DNA of 64,000 nt, taken from contig CAZQLL010000022.1 in the NCBI GenBank assembly GCA_964594125.1, positions 1 through 64,000 of the forward strand, read 5' to 3'. Of this stretch, positions 39,832-50,549 are shown in pieces. The stretch comes from CAVRZJ01 sp964594125 (lineage in GTDB: Bacteria > Acidobacteriota > Thermoanaerobaculia > Thermoanaerobaculales > Thermoanaerobaculaceae). The position numbers and the translations under genes were made by a program. Numbering within the stretch: position 1 is the stretch's first letter; the number at the start of each line of letters is the position of its first letter. The notes beneath the pieces were generated by a model, which did no database searches, was not told the DNA's origin, and saw only the letters and a program-made list of their open reading frames with translations.

Positions 39832-40401
39832 TCAGGGCCGCTGCGCCGGCGCGAGCGCCGCCGCCGGCGGTCTCGGCTCGCCCCGCCAGGCGCCTGCCCG
39901 GCGGAACTCGAACACCTCGCGCCCCTCGTCCTTCTCCATCGCTACGGTCATGACGTCGTCGCCGGTCCGCCGGTAGACGATGCGCAGCGGGCCGGACCGT
40001 CCGGCGCCGGAGAATGCCGCCAGCCCCTCGCCGGTCTCCACCAACGAAAGGGTGAGCGGCTTGTCCTTCTCCTCCCAGCCGACGCCGTCGCGCCCGAAGT
40101 GGCGCAGGCGCAGCACCGGCCCGCCGTTCTCGACGACGATCGACAGCGACTCGAACAGCTTCACCCGACCGTCGATCACCAGGCGCCACATCCCCATCAT
40201 GCAGTCGCCGGCCGGCGCCGCCCACACCTCCTGCGAGAGTGTCCCCGGACCGGCCTCGCCCTGCCAGTCGCCCGCGATCCACGCGACGTCGGCGATCGTC
40301 GCGTTCGCCACCGGCCGCGGCGCGTCCTGCGCCGCGGCCACGCCCGACCCGAGAAGCAGCAGCGCAAACGCGCCGCGGACCAGATCCCGTCGACCGACCA
40401 T
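39832..40401 (-). CDS. Secreted DUF6265-like protein
   Basis: This 189-aa protein has a twin-Arg/hydrophobic leader (GRRDLVRGAFALLLLGSGVAAAQ). The mature domain IADVAWIAGDWQGEAGPGTLSQEVW...GDCMMGMWRLV...KLFESLSIVVENGGPVLRLRHF is the DUF6265 pattern, a calycin-like fold of unknown function. GGAGA lies 8 nt upstream of the ATG at 40401; an upstream ATG at 40443 lacks such a site. It is probably co-transcribed with the SDR. The RR pair could send it through Tat, but the motif is not a full consensus. Confidence 0.78.
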   Translation of the reverse strand: MVGRRDLVRGAFALLLLGSGVAAAQDAPRPVANATIADVAWIAGDWQGEAGPGTLSQEVWAAPAGDCMMGMWRLVIDGRVKLFESLSIVVENGGPVLRLRHFGRDGVGWEEKDKPLTLSLVETGEGLAAFSGAGRSGPLRIVYRRTGDDVMTVAMEKDEGREVFEFRRAGAWRGEPRPPAAALAPAQRP

Positions 40402-40771
40402 CGCGTTGTCTCCTGCCGGCGTCGTGGCCGGCTCCCGGCCCAAGCCCCGGATTCGCCCGCCGCACTGCGGCCTGCGTCGCTATTCTGCGCCCCGGACGCG
40501 CCGCGAGCAATCGCGCCTTCGGTGGCCGGCACGCGGCCAAGGCGCACCGAGGGCGGCGAGCACGCTCCGGACGCCCCTGCCAGCGAGACCGCGCCGCCGG
40601 CGGCGGCCGGTGCTCCCGCACCCCCCGAGGTTCATGCGCACGGCAATTGCCAGTACGGTCGGACACCTGTGGAGCCCCCCCGGCCAGGCCACTGGCAGCA
40701 GTGCAGCGCAGCGGCGGACGGTCGCGCAGCGGGCAAACAAACGGGCAGCAGCGCTCGTAAGCATGGGTTGA
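40402..40771. other. Divergent promoter region, no gene seen
   Basis: About 370 bp separate the DUF6265 gene (-) from the adaptor operon (+). The part after 40640 is less GC-rich than its surroundings and has a short palindrome GGCAATTGCC (40642-40651). CAGAAT on the minus strand at 40487-40482 could be a -10 box for the DUF6265/SDR pair. No ORF here carries a domain. Confidence 0.45.
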
Positions 40772-42052
40772 TTGAGACGAGCGTTGATTTGCCGCACCCG
40801 TCCCGCCGACGCGCCGCCACCGGCCCCCCGCCGCGCGGTCGCGGCGCGATCCGGCCTCGCAGCCGCCGCCTTCTCGCTCGTCTCCATCGCGTGCGGCTCG
40901 GGCGCGGCGACGGACGCCGCAAGGCCGGCCGCCGCGACACCGGATCCAGCCGAGGTGCGTGCCGGAACGTTCGTCCGCCGCGTGCTGCTCACCGGCGAGC
41001 TCAAGGCGGTGCGGGCGCATGAGCTGACTGTGCCGCGCACGCCGCAGTGGCAGGTCGCGATCCGCTGGATGGAGGCCGACGGCGCCACGGTCGCCGCCGG
41101 GCAGAAGGTGCTCGAGCTCGACAACTCCGCGGTGGCGTCCAACCTCGAGGAGCGCCGGCTCGCCGCCAAGCGCGCCGCCGACGCTCTCGAGCGCGCGCAG
41201 GCGCAGGGAGCCGTCACGCTCGACGAGCGCGCGTTCGCGCGCGAGCAGCGCCGGATCGCGCGCGACAAGGCGGCGATCGACGCCGACGTCCCCGAGGCGC
41301 TGCTGTCCGGGCGCGACTGGCAGGAGCGCCGGTTGGCGCTGCGCCGCGCCGAGGTCGAGCTCGCCAAGGCGGAGGACGAGCTCGCCTCGGCGCGCCGCGG
41401 CGCCGACGCCGACGTCGCAGTGGCGCGCATCGAGCTCGAGAAGGCGCTGCGCGAGGTGGAGACCGCCGAGCAGGCCATCGCATCCCTGGCGGTGAGCGCT
41501 CCGGCGCCCGGCGTCCTCCAGGTCGCCGACCACCCGTGGGAAGGACGCAAGCTGCAGGTCGGCGACATGGCGTGGGTCGGGCTGACGGTGCTGCGCATTC
41601 CCGACCTCGCCGAGATGCAGGTGGACGCCGTGCTGTTCGACGTCGACGACGGCGCGATCGCGCCCGGGGCGCGCGCCCTGTGCACCGCCGACACCTACCC
41701 GGACGAGGCGTTCCCCGGCGCCGTCACGGCGATCACGCCGATGGCGCAGGAGCTGCGCCGCGGCACCCAGCGGCGCGCCTTCCGCGCCACCGTGGCGCTC
41801 GAGCGCACCGACCCGGCGCGGCTGCGGCCGGGGATGTCGGTGAAGGTCGAGGTCGAGGCGGAGCGGCGCGACGGCGTCCTGCTCGCACCGCGCCCCTGCA
41901 TCGCCTTCGCGGACGGCGCGGCGGCGGTCGTGCTCGCCGACGGCACGCACGCCGAGGTCCGCCTGGGGCCGTGCACGGCGCGCGAGTGCGTGGTCGAGGG
42001 CGGCGTCGCGGCCGGCGCGCGGCTGCGCCCGGCGGCCGGAGGCGGCTCGTGA
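40772..42052 (+). CDS. Periplasmic adaptor (HlyD/MacA family), first of three in tandem
   Basis: The 426-aa frame has a hydrophobic leader (SGLAAAAFSLVSIACGSG) whose Cys could be lipidated. A lipoyl-like half-motif (VRRVLLTGELKAVRAHELTVPR), a long alpha-helical hairpin (residues ~125-240, rich in Glu/Ala/Arg), a second lipoyl half (APAPGVLQVADHPWEGRKLQVGD) and a beta-barrel domain (MQVDAVLFDVDDGAIAPGARAL) follow. This is the membrane-fusion protein layout of tripartite exporters. The start codon is uncertain: TTG 40772 is the longest, with TTG 40784 also possible. It is the first gene of a four-gene unit ending with an FtsX-type permease. Confidence 0.8.
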   Translation: MRRALICRTRPADAPPPAPRRAVAARSGLAAAAFSLVSIACGSGAATDAARPAAATPDPAEVRAGTFVRRVLLTGELKAVRAHELTVPRTPQWQVAIRWMEADGATVAAGQKVLELDNSAVASNLEERRLAAKRAADALERAQAQGAVTLDERAFAREQRRIARDKAAIDADVPEALLSGRDWQERRLALRRAEVELAKAEDELASARRGADADVAVARIELEKALREVETAEQAIASLAVSAPAPGVLQVADHPWEGRKLQVGDMAWVGLTVLRIPDLAEMQVDAVLFDVDDGAIAPGARALCTADTYPDEAFPGAVTAITPMAQELRRGTQRRAFRATVALERTDPARLRPGMSVKVEVEAERRDGVLLAPRPCIAFADGAAAVVLADGTHAEVRLGPCTARECVVEGGVAAGARLRPAAGGGS

Positions 42053-43293
42053 TCGCGCGCTGGTGGGCGCTGCCGCGGCGCACGCGGGTTTGCCTCGCGG
42101 CGGCCGTCATCGCCGTTGTCCTCGCCGGCGCCTGGGCGCGGGCGCGCGGTCGCGGCGACGGCGACTGGGTCGAGGCGAAGGTCGGCGACGTGCCGCTCTC
42201 CGTCGAGGTCACCGGCACGCTGAAGGCGGTCGAGTCCGACCTCCTCGGGCCGCCGCAGGTCGAGGGGGTGTGGGAGTTCAAGATCGCATTCCTCGCGCCC
42301 GACGGCGGCAAGGTGAGGAAGGGTCAGCCGGTGCTCGGGTTCGACGCCTCGACGCTGCAGCGCGATCTCGAGAGCAAGGTCGCAGAGCGCGACACCGCCG
42401 CCAAGGAGGCCGAGAAGAAGGAGCGCGAGCTGGCGCTCGCGGAGCACGACGACGCCCTCGCGCTCGCCGAGGCCGAGGCGCGGCTGCGGCGGGCGCGCAT
42501 GCAGGTGGAGCGGCCGGACGAGCTGGTGGCGAGCAAGGAGCTCGAGAAGGCGCGGCTCGACCTCGAGCTCGCCGAGAGCGAGGTCGCGCACGTGACGGCG
42601 AGCGTCGCGGCGAAGCGGCGTGTCGCCGCGTCGGAGCTGGCGGCGCTGCGCTCGACGCGCGAGCGCGCCGCCGCGCGCGTCGCCGAGATCACCGGCGCGA
42701 TCGAGCGCATGACCGTCAAGGCGGGGCGCGACGGCACCCTCGTCCACATCGCCGACTGGCGCGGCGACAAGCGCAAGGCCGGCGACACGGTGTGGCGCGC
42801 CGACAAGGTCGTCGAGGTGCCGGACCTGCGCGCGATGGCCGGCAAGGGAGAGGTCGACGAGGCGGACGCCGGCAAGCTCGCGGCCGGCCAGCCGATCCGC
42901 CTTCGCCTCGACGCCCACCCCGACATCGAGTACCCCGGCACGGTCGCCGCAGTCGCGCGCTCGGCGGAGCGCCGGTCGTGGCAGAACCCGCTCAAGATCG
43001 TCCGCGTCGACATCACGCTGGCAGCCACCGACGAAGCGCGCATGCGCCCCGGGATGCGCTTCCGCGGGCAGGTCGAGTACGAGCGCCGGCGCGGCGTCGT
43101 GCTGGTGCCGGTGGACGCGGTGTTCCCCACCCCGGCCGGGCCGGTCGTGTATCGCCGCACGCTCGCCGGCACCGCGGCGACGCCGGTCCGCACCGGCGCC
43201 CGCAACGACGAGGCGGTGGAGATCGTCTCCGGCCTGGCCGCCGGCGATCTCGTCTCGCGCCGCGACCTCGGCGCCGCCGCGGAGGGCTCGTGA
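42049..43293 (+). CDS. Periplasmic adaptor (HlyD/MacA family), second in tandem
   Basis: This 414-aa protein starts with GTG in a GTGA overlap. An N-terminal membrane anchor (RVCLAAAVIAVVLAGAWA), SVEVTGTLKAVESDLLGPP, FDASTLQRDLESKVAERDTA at the start of a coiled-coil hairpin (to residue ~225), AGRDGTLVHIADWRGDKRKAGD and a MEA-like barrel (GKGEVDEADAGKLAAGQPIRLRLD) define it. It resembles neighbours 40772 and 43290 in order of domains but differs clearly in sequence, so the triplet is old. Probably inserted in the inner membrane and projecting into the periplasm. Confidence 0.86.
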   Translation: MIARWWALPRRTRVCLAAAVIAVVLAGAWARARGRGDGDWVEAKVGDVPLSVEVTGTLKAVESDLLGPPQVEGVWEFKIAFLAPDGGKVRKGQPVLGFDASTLQRDLESKVAERDTAAKEAEKKERELALAEHDDALALAEAEARLRRARMQVERPDELVASKELEKARLDLELAESEVAHVTASVAAKRRVAASELAALRSTRERAAARVAEITGAIERMTVKAGRDGTLVHIADWRGDKRKAGDTVWRADKVVEVPDLRAMAGKGEVDEADAGKLAAGQPIRLRLDAHPDIEYPGTVAAVARSAERRSWQNPLKIVRVDITLAATDEARMRPGMRFRGQVEYERRRGVVLVPVDAVFPTPAGPVVYRRTLAGTAATPVRTGARNDEAVEIVSGLAAGDLVSRRDLGAAAEGS

Positions 43294-44561
43294 AGCCCAT
43301 CCGCCTCGCCGCCGGCGGCGCGATCGCGGTGCTCGCGGCCGCCGCAGTCGTCGGCGCGCGCGCCGGCGCCGGTGCCGGCGCGGCCGTGCCGACGGTGCAG
43401 GTCGTGCGCGCCCGTTTCACCCGCACGATCCAGGCCGAGGGCACGCTGCGCGCCGTCAAGGCGACGCCGATCACCACCGTGATGGACCCCGAGGGGCCGT
43501 TCAAGATCGCCTGGCTGGTCGCCGACGGCACCCGCGTCGCTGCCGGCGACGCGATCGCGCGCTTCGACCCCACCGAGATGGAGAAGGAGCTCGCCGACGG
43601 CCAGGCCGACCGCCACGCCGCCGACGAGCGCACGGCCAAGACGGCCGCTGCCGGCGAGACCACCCGCCGCAACCTCGAGCGCGACGCCGGCCTCGCCGGC
43701 GAGGAGCTCGAGAAGGCGCGCACCTTCCGGAGCACGGACACCGAGATCTTCTCGCGCTTCGAGATCGTCAGCTCGGAGATCGATGCCACGCTCGCCGAGA
43801 AGCGGCAAAGGCACGCGGAGGCGGTCAAGGGCGCCAAGGGGCGGCTGGCGCAGACCGACCTCGACCTGCTGGCGCTCGAGCGCCGCAAGGCCGACCTCAA
43901 GACCGACAAGGCGGAGCGCGGCCTGCGCGCGCTCACCCTGGTGGCGCCGCACGACGGCGTCGTGGTGCTCGAGCGCGACTGGCGCGGCGACCCGCCGCGC
44001 GTCGGCGACACCTGCTGGGCGGGCGAGAAGATCGCCGAGATCCCCGACCTCGCGGCGATGGAGGCGGAGATCGCGGTGCTCGAGGCCGACGCCGGCGGCC
44101 TCGCGGTCGGCCAGCGCGCCAGCGTCGTCGTCGAGGGCAAGCCGGACGCAGCGTTCCCCGCCGCCGTGCGGCAGGTCGACGCGCTCGCCAAACCGCGCCA
44201 GCGCCAGAACCCGGTGCAGTACTTCGGCGCCGTGCTGGCGATCGAGCGCACCGACCCGGCGGTGATGAAGCCGGGTCAGCGCGTCACCGCCGCGATCGTG
44301 CTCGCCGACGAGGACGGCGCGCTGGTGCTGCCGCGGCAGGCGGTGGTCGAGAAGGACGGCCGCAGACTGGTGTACCGCAAGCGACGCTGGGGGGCGTTCG
44401 AACCGATCGAGGTGACGGTCGGCGCCACCGCGCTCGGCCGCGTCCAGGTCACCGCGGGCCTCGACGAGGGCGACGTCGTCGCCGTCGTCGACCCCACCGC
44501 CGTCAGGGCCACACCGACCCCTGGGGCGGCCGGCGCCCCGCGGCCGGGAGGAACGCCGTGA
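43290..44561 (+). CDS. Periplasmic adaptor (HlyD/MacA family), third in tandem
   Basis: This 423-aa protein starts with GTG in a GTGA overlap. It has a signal-anchor (LAAGGAIAVLAAAAVVGARAG), FTRTIQAEGTLRAVKATPI, FDPTEMEKELADGQADRHAA, a helical hairpin to residue ~215, VAPHDGVVVLERDWRGDPPRVGD, a barrel domain (MEAEIAVLEADAGGLAVGQR) and a C-terminal YxxKR membrane-proximal domain. Like its two neighbours it should link an inner-membrane permease to an outer-membrane channel or hand over a substrate in the periplasm. The permease gene overlaps its stop by 4 nt. Confidence 0.86.
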   Translation: MKPIRLAAGGAIAVLAAAAVVGARAGAGAGAAVPTVQVVRARFTRTIQAEGTLRAVKATPITTVMDPEGPFKIAWLVADGTRVAAGDAIARFDPTEMEKELADGQADRHAADERTAKTAAAGETTRRNLERDAGLAGEELEKARTFRSTDTEIFSRFEIVSSEIDATLAEKRQRHAEAVKGAKGRLAQTDLDLLALERRKADLKTDKAERGLRALTLVAPHDGVVVLERDWRGDPPRVGDTCWAGEKIAEIPDLAAMEAEIAVLEADAGGLAVGQRASVVVEGKPDAAFPAAVRQVDALAKPRQRQNPVQYFGAVLAIERTDPAVMKPGQRVTAAIVLADEDGALVLPRQAVVEKDGRRLVYRKRRWGAFEPIEVTVGATALGRVQVTAGLDEGDVVAVVDPTAVRATPTPGAAGAPRPGGTP

Positions 44562-45790
44562 ACTGGCACGACGCCGTCGCCAACGCGCGCGCCAACCTGG
44601 CGTCGCACAAGCTGCGCTCGGCGCTGTCGATGCTCGGCATGATCTTCGGGGTCGGCGCCGTCATCGCCATGCTGGCGATCGCCGGCGGCGCCGAGCGGCA
44701 GGCGCTCGAGATGATCGAGCGGCTCGGCGTGCGCAACGTCCTCGTGCGCGCGCGCGAGCTCAAGCAGGAGGAGCTGCAGGAGGCGCGCAAGAAGTCGCCG
44801 GGGGTGGCGCCGCGCGACGCCGCCGCGATCGCCGAGGCGGTCGAGGGGGTGGAGGCGGTGCTGCCGCGCATCAACGTCGACGCCTACAAAATTATGTCGG
44901 CGGGCGGCAAGACGAAGGCGAAGGTGCTCGGCGTCTCGCACCGCCACGCCGCGCTGTTCGGCGTGCGCTGCTCCGAGGGGCGATTCCTCGACGAGCGCGA
45001 CGAGCGCGCCTACGCCAACGTCTGCGTCATCGGCCAGGCGGCGCGCCGCGACCTGTTCGGGTTCGGCGAGGCGGTCGGGCGCGACGTCAAGGTCAACGAC
45101 CTCTGGCTCGAGGTGGTCGGCGTCGCCGCCGCGGGCGGCGGCGGCGACTCGTTCCAGGGCGTCGCGATCGGCTCGCCGACGAGCGAGATCTACCTCCCCG
45201 TCACCACCGCCATGCGCAAGCTCGACCGCGACCTCACCAAGTCGCCGCTCGACGAGATCGTGGTGCGTCTCGGCGCCGCCGCCTCGCCGCGCGACTCCGC
45301 GGCGGTCGTGCGCACGCTGCTCGAGCGTCTGCACGCCGGCGCCGACGACTTCGAGCTCGTCGTCCCCGAGCTGCTGCTCGAGCAGAGCCGGCGCACGCAG
45401 CGGCTGTTCTCGATCGTCATGGGGTGCATCGCCGGGATCTCGCTGCTCGTCGGCGGCATCGGCATCATGAACATCATGCTCGCCACGGTCCTCGAGCGTA
45501 CCCGCGAGATCGGCCTGCGGCGCGCCGTCGGCGCCACCCGGCGCGAGATCCGCGACCAGTTCGTCGTCGAGGCGTCGGCGATCTCGGTGGTCGGCGGCCT
45601 CGCCGGCGTCGCCATGGGGATCGTCATCGCCCGCGTCGTCGCCGCCTCCGCCGGCTGGCCCACCGTCGTCACGGCGTTCTCCGTCCTCCTGTCGTTCGGC
45701 GTCTCGATCGCCGTCGGTCTCGCCGCCGGCATCTACCCCGCCGTCCGCGCCGCCTCGCTCGACCCTATCGAGGCGCTGCGCTACGAGTAG
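44558..45790 (+). CDS. MacB-type FtsX-domain ABC permease, no ATPase domain
   Basis: This 410-aa protein has four membrane helices, one near the N-terminus (LSMLGMIFGVGAVIAMLAIAGGAE) and three near the C-terminus, with a large periplasmic MacB-PCD domain between them. The FtsX signature is GISLLVGGIGIMNIMLATVLERTREIGLRRAVGATRREI and the protein ends LDPIEALRYE, both typical of MacB permeases. It lacks the N-terminal ATPase domain fused in MacB, and no ATPase gene is in this operon, so it must borrow one encoded elsewhere. GTG start in a GTGA overlap. Confidence 0.9.
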   Translation: MNWHDAVANARANLASHKLRSALSMLGMIFGVGAVIAMLAIAGGAERQALEMIERLGVRNVLVRARELKQEELQEARKKSPGVAPRDAAAIAEAVEGVEAVLPRINVDAYKIMSAGGKTKAKVLGVSHRHAALFGVRCSEGRFLDERDERAYANVCVIGQAARRDLFGFGEAVGRDVKVNDLWLEVVGVAAAGGGGDSFQGVAIGSPTSEIYLPVTTAMRKLDRDLTKSPLDEIVVRLGAAASPRDSAAVVRTLLERLHAGADDFELVVPELLLEQSRRTQRLFSIVMGCIAGISLLVGGIGIMNIMLATVLERTREIGLRRAVGATRREIRDQFVVEASAISVVGGLAGVAMGIVIARVVAASAGWPTVVTAFSVLLSFGVSIAVGLAAGIYPAVRAASLDPIEALRYE

Positions 45791-45855
45791 GCACGTGACG
45801 CGCGTTACGCGCTCCCGCGGGGCGGCGGCCATACCATCGCCGCGGAGGTCGCGCG

Positions 45856-46401
45856 ATGACCGGACGCTGGGTGGCGCTGCTGCGCGGCATCAACCTTGGC
45901 AAGGCCAGGCACGTCGCGATGGCGGACCTGCAGGCCGTCATCGAGGATCTCGGGTACGCCGGCGTGCGCACGCTCGCGCGCAGCGGCAACGTGGTGTTCT
46001 CGGCGCCGGGCGCCAGCGCGGGCAGCGCCTCGGCACGCATCGAGGCAGCGCTCGCGGAGCACCTCGGCATCGCCTCGCGAGTCACCGTGCTGGCCGCCAC
46101 CGACCTCGCCGCGGCGGTCGCCGCGAACCCGCTGCTCGACATCGCGAGCGACCCCTCGCGGCTGCTGGTCGCCTTCCCCTCCGACCCCGGCCTCCTCGCG
46201 ACGCTGGAGTCGCTGGCACGGCGGAGCTGGGCGCCCGAGGCGCTCGCAATCGGCGAGAGTGCGGCCTACGTCTGGTGCCCGGAGGGGGTGCGGGCCAGTA
46301 GGGCGCTGGCGGCCGTGAACAGCGCTCTCGGCGACGCCGTCACCGCCCGCAACTGGACGACGGTCACCAGGCTGCTCGCGCTCGCCGGCGCCGGGAGGTA
46401 G
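45856..46401 (+). CDS. DUF1697 family protein
   Basis: This 181-aa protein has the DUF1697 N-terminal pattern WVALLRGINLGKARHVAMADLQAVIEDLGYAGVRTLARSGNVVFSA and the C-terminal NSALGDAVTARNWTTVTRLLALA. The family is widespread and its biochemical role is unknown. GGAGG lies 7 nt before the ATG. A TACCAT box 22-27 nt upstream could be its -10 element. The gene is monocistronic between the adaptor operon and the DUF255 gene. Confidence 0.9.
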   Translation: MTGRWVALLRGINLGKARHVAMADLQAVIEDLGYAGVRTLARSGNVVFSAPGASAGSASARIEAALAEHLGIASRVTVLAATDLAAAVAANPLLDIASDPSRLLVAFPSDPGLLATLESLARRSWAPEALAIGESAAYVWCPEGVRASRALAAVNSALGDAVTARNWTTVTRLLALAGAGR

Positions 46402-46441
46402 CCGGCGGAATCGCGCCGGACATGGCAGCGTTGCCGAATGT

Positions 46442-48541
<2,100 letters not shown>

Positions 48542-48743
48542 GTCGAGGCGCGCTGGGAATCCACCGAGCGCGCGCCGAGCACCCGCCCCGCATCCGCCGC
48601 GCCAGGAGCGGGGGCACGGGGCGGGCGCTCGGCGGCGGCGGGCCCGGACGCGTAGAACCGCACCAGAGCGCCCGGAGCGCGCTCGCATATTCGCGCCGCT
48701 CGCCGCCGCCGCGCCCGGAATACTCAAGCGTGACACGATGTCG

Positions 48744-48782
48744 TAGGATGGGCGCCTCGCGCCGCCGGCCGGCGGCGCGAGG
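48744..48782 (+). promoter_or_regulatory. -10 box TAGGAT and perfect palindrome in the macA-like leader
   Basis: TAGGAT (48744-48749) would start transcription near 48756. A perfect 28-bp palindrome (48755-48782, half-site CCTCGCGCCGCCGG) then forms the extreme 5' end of the leader, directly before GGAGGA and the GTG at 48800. It could be an operator or a structured 5' end. The -35 position (TACTCA) is weak. Confidence 0.45.
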
Positions 48783-48799
48783 TCCGGAGGACAGCGATC

Positions 48800-50071
48800 G
48801 TGAAGATGCGCACAAGGGTCATCGTGGGAGTGATCGCCGCCGCCGCCGTCGCCGGCGGCGCCTGGGCCGTGCTCGGGCGGAGCGAGAGGCGCGAGGTGCC
48901 GTACCTGACCGCCGAGCTCGACCGCGGCACGATCGTCCAGACGGTGACCACGGCAGGCACGCTCACCGCAGTGACCACCGTGAAGGTCGGCTCGCAGGTG
49001 TCGGGGATCATCGCGACGCTCCACGCCGACTTCAACGAGCCGGTGCGCAAGGGCCAGGTGCTGGCGACGCTCGACCCGACCCCGTTCGAGGCGCAGGTCA
49101 ACCAGACGCGCGCGCAGCTCCAGCGCGCCCGCGTCGCCGCCATCGACGCGCAGGCGAAGCTGAAGCGCCAGCAGGCACTGTTCCGGGCGGAGCTGGCGTC
49201 GGAGGACCAGCTCGATTCGGCGAAGGCGGTGTTCGATCAGGCGCAGGCGCAGGTCGCCGAGCTCGAGGCGTCGCTCGAGCGCGCCGAGACGAACCTCCGC
49301 TACTCGGTGATCCGCTCGCCGATCGACGGCATCGTGGTGTCGCGCGACTACGACGTCGGCCAGACCGTCGCGGCGTCGTTCCAGGCGCCGACGCTGTTCA
49401 CCATCGCCGAGGACCTCAGGCGCATGCAGCTCACCTGCGACGTCGACGAGGCGGACATCGGCCAGGTCAAGAACGGCCAGGCGGTGCGCTTCTCGGTCGA
49501 TACGTTCCCGGAGCGGCAGTTCGCCGGCGAGGTCGCGCAGATCCGGCTGTCGCCGAAGGTCACCAACAACGTGGTCACCTACCCGGTGATCGTCTCGGTG
49601 AGCAACGAGGACCTGGCGCTGCTGCCCGGCATGACCGCCGAGGTGCGCATCGAGGTGGCGCGCGCCGAGGGGGCCGTGCGCGTCCCGGCGGCGGCGCTGC
49701 GCTTCCGGCCCGAGATGATCGGCCTGGGCGGCGGCGTCGGCGGGCAGCGTCCCGGCGGCGGCATGGGCGGCGGCATGGGCGCGCCGGGCGGCGGCGGACG
49801 CCCCCCGACGGGTATGGGCGGCGCCCCGGCGGGAGGCGGGGGCGCCCCGCGGTTGGCGCGCGACGAGGCGCGGGTGTTCCTTGCACCCGCGAAACCGGGC
49901 GAACCCCTGACGCCGGTCACGTTCGTCACCGGGCTCACCGACGGCCAGTACTTCGAGGTGAAGAGCGGCGACCTCGCCGAGGGGACGAAGATCGTCGTCG
50001 GCCTGGCGACCGCGCAGAGCCAGCAGGCCGGCGGCCTCGCCGGCATGACTCCGTTCGGCGGCCGCCGGTGA
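48800..50071 (+). CDS. MacA-type periplasmic adaptor with Gly/Pro-rich insert
   Basis: This 423-aa membrane-fusion protein has a signal-anchor (VIVGVIAAAAVAGGAWAVLG), IVQTVTTAGTLTAVTTVKVGSQVSGIIATLHADFNEPVRKGQVLATLDP, a helical hairpin, a second lipoyl half (RSPIDGIVVSRDYDVGQTVAASFQ) and a barrel. Near residues 308-350 there is a stretch almost entirely Gly, Met and Pro (GGGMGGGMGAPGGGGRPP) inside the membrane-proximal domain, a common expansion in high-GC MacA homologues. It should work with the permease at 50550. GTG start with GGAGGA upstream. Confidence 0.9.
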   Translation: MKMRTRVIVGVIAAAAVAGGAWAVLGRSERREVPYLTAELDRGTIVQTVTTAGTLTAVTTVKVGSQVSGIIATLHADFNEPVRKGQVLATLDPTPFEAQVNQTRAQLQRARVAAIDAQAKLKRQQALFRAELASEDQLDSAKAVFDQAQAQVAELEASLERAETNLRYSVIRSPIDGIVVSRDYDVGQTVAASFQAPTLFTIAEDLRRMQLTCDVDEADIGQVKNGQAVRFSVDTFPERQFAGEVAQIRLSPKVTNNVVTYPVIVSVSNEDLALLPGMTAEVRIEVARAEGAVRVPAAALRFRPEMIGLGGGVGGQRPGGGMGGGMGAPGGGGRPPTGMGGAPAGGGGAPRLARDEARVFLAPAKPGEPLTPVTFVTGLTDGQYFEVKSGDLAEGTKIVVGLATAQSQQAGGLAGMTPFGGRR

Positions 50072-50549
50072 GGCACGCGGTTCGTGGTTCGCGGGTCGTG
50101 GCTCGCACGGACCCGAGGTGTGGTGTACCCGGCATGCGCGAGACCAGCCGACGACCTGCAGCGCTGTGCCAGCGCGGTCGCTGTTTCGAAAGTCCCCTCC
50201 ATGCTGCGGGAGCGCGGGCGCCCTCGCCCGCGCGGAGGTCCTGCCCTGCGGCGCCCGGGCCGGCCAGGGCGCCGGCCCTCCCGCTGACTTTCATGGTCCG
50301 GGGTGCGCCGCAGGCTCATGGTGATTGCGAGCAGTGTCACTCCCGGACCCGGGCGGTGACCAAGGCAATGACGAGCGCGGGCGGGGGGCGCGCGCTCGCG
50401 CGCGCGCAGCCGGCGCGGAGCGCCGGCCCCACATCGGCTCTGCAGGGCGCGACGACCACGACGTCACTGGGAGGAACCCGCGCCGCCGGAGGCGGCGCAG
50501 ACGACGCGGCAATCTCGTTGCGGGGCAGCCACCCCGCGGGAGGCGGCGC
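50072..50549. other. 478-bp gap between adaptor and permease, with heptamer repeats and hairpins
   Basis: Four heptamers (GGTTCGT, GGTTCGC, GGGTCGT, GGCTCGC; 50079-50106) lie 8 nt after the MacA-like stop. A GCGCGGGCG-CCCT-CGCCCGCGC hairpin follows near 50213. In related loci an ATPase gene usually sits between these two genes. I find no Walker A, signature or Walker B remnant in any frame, so this is a non-coding spacer, not a recognisable pseudogene. Confidence 0.6.

Noticed and set aside
49720..49860. Gly/Met/Pro-rich stretch of the MacA-like protein as a sign of frameshift
   Set aside because: The frame continues on both sides into conserved adaptor domains, so it is an in-frame expansion.
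50300..50360. CxxCH-like heme motif (CEQCHS) in a frame of the spacer before the permease
   Set aside because: The frame has no signal peptide, start or conserved context, so it is a chance pattern in non-coding DNA.
50072..50549. Remnant ABC ATPase pseudogene in the adaptor-permease gap
   Set aside because: No Walker A, LSGGQ or Walker B trace in any frame. Repeats and hairpins explain the sequence better.
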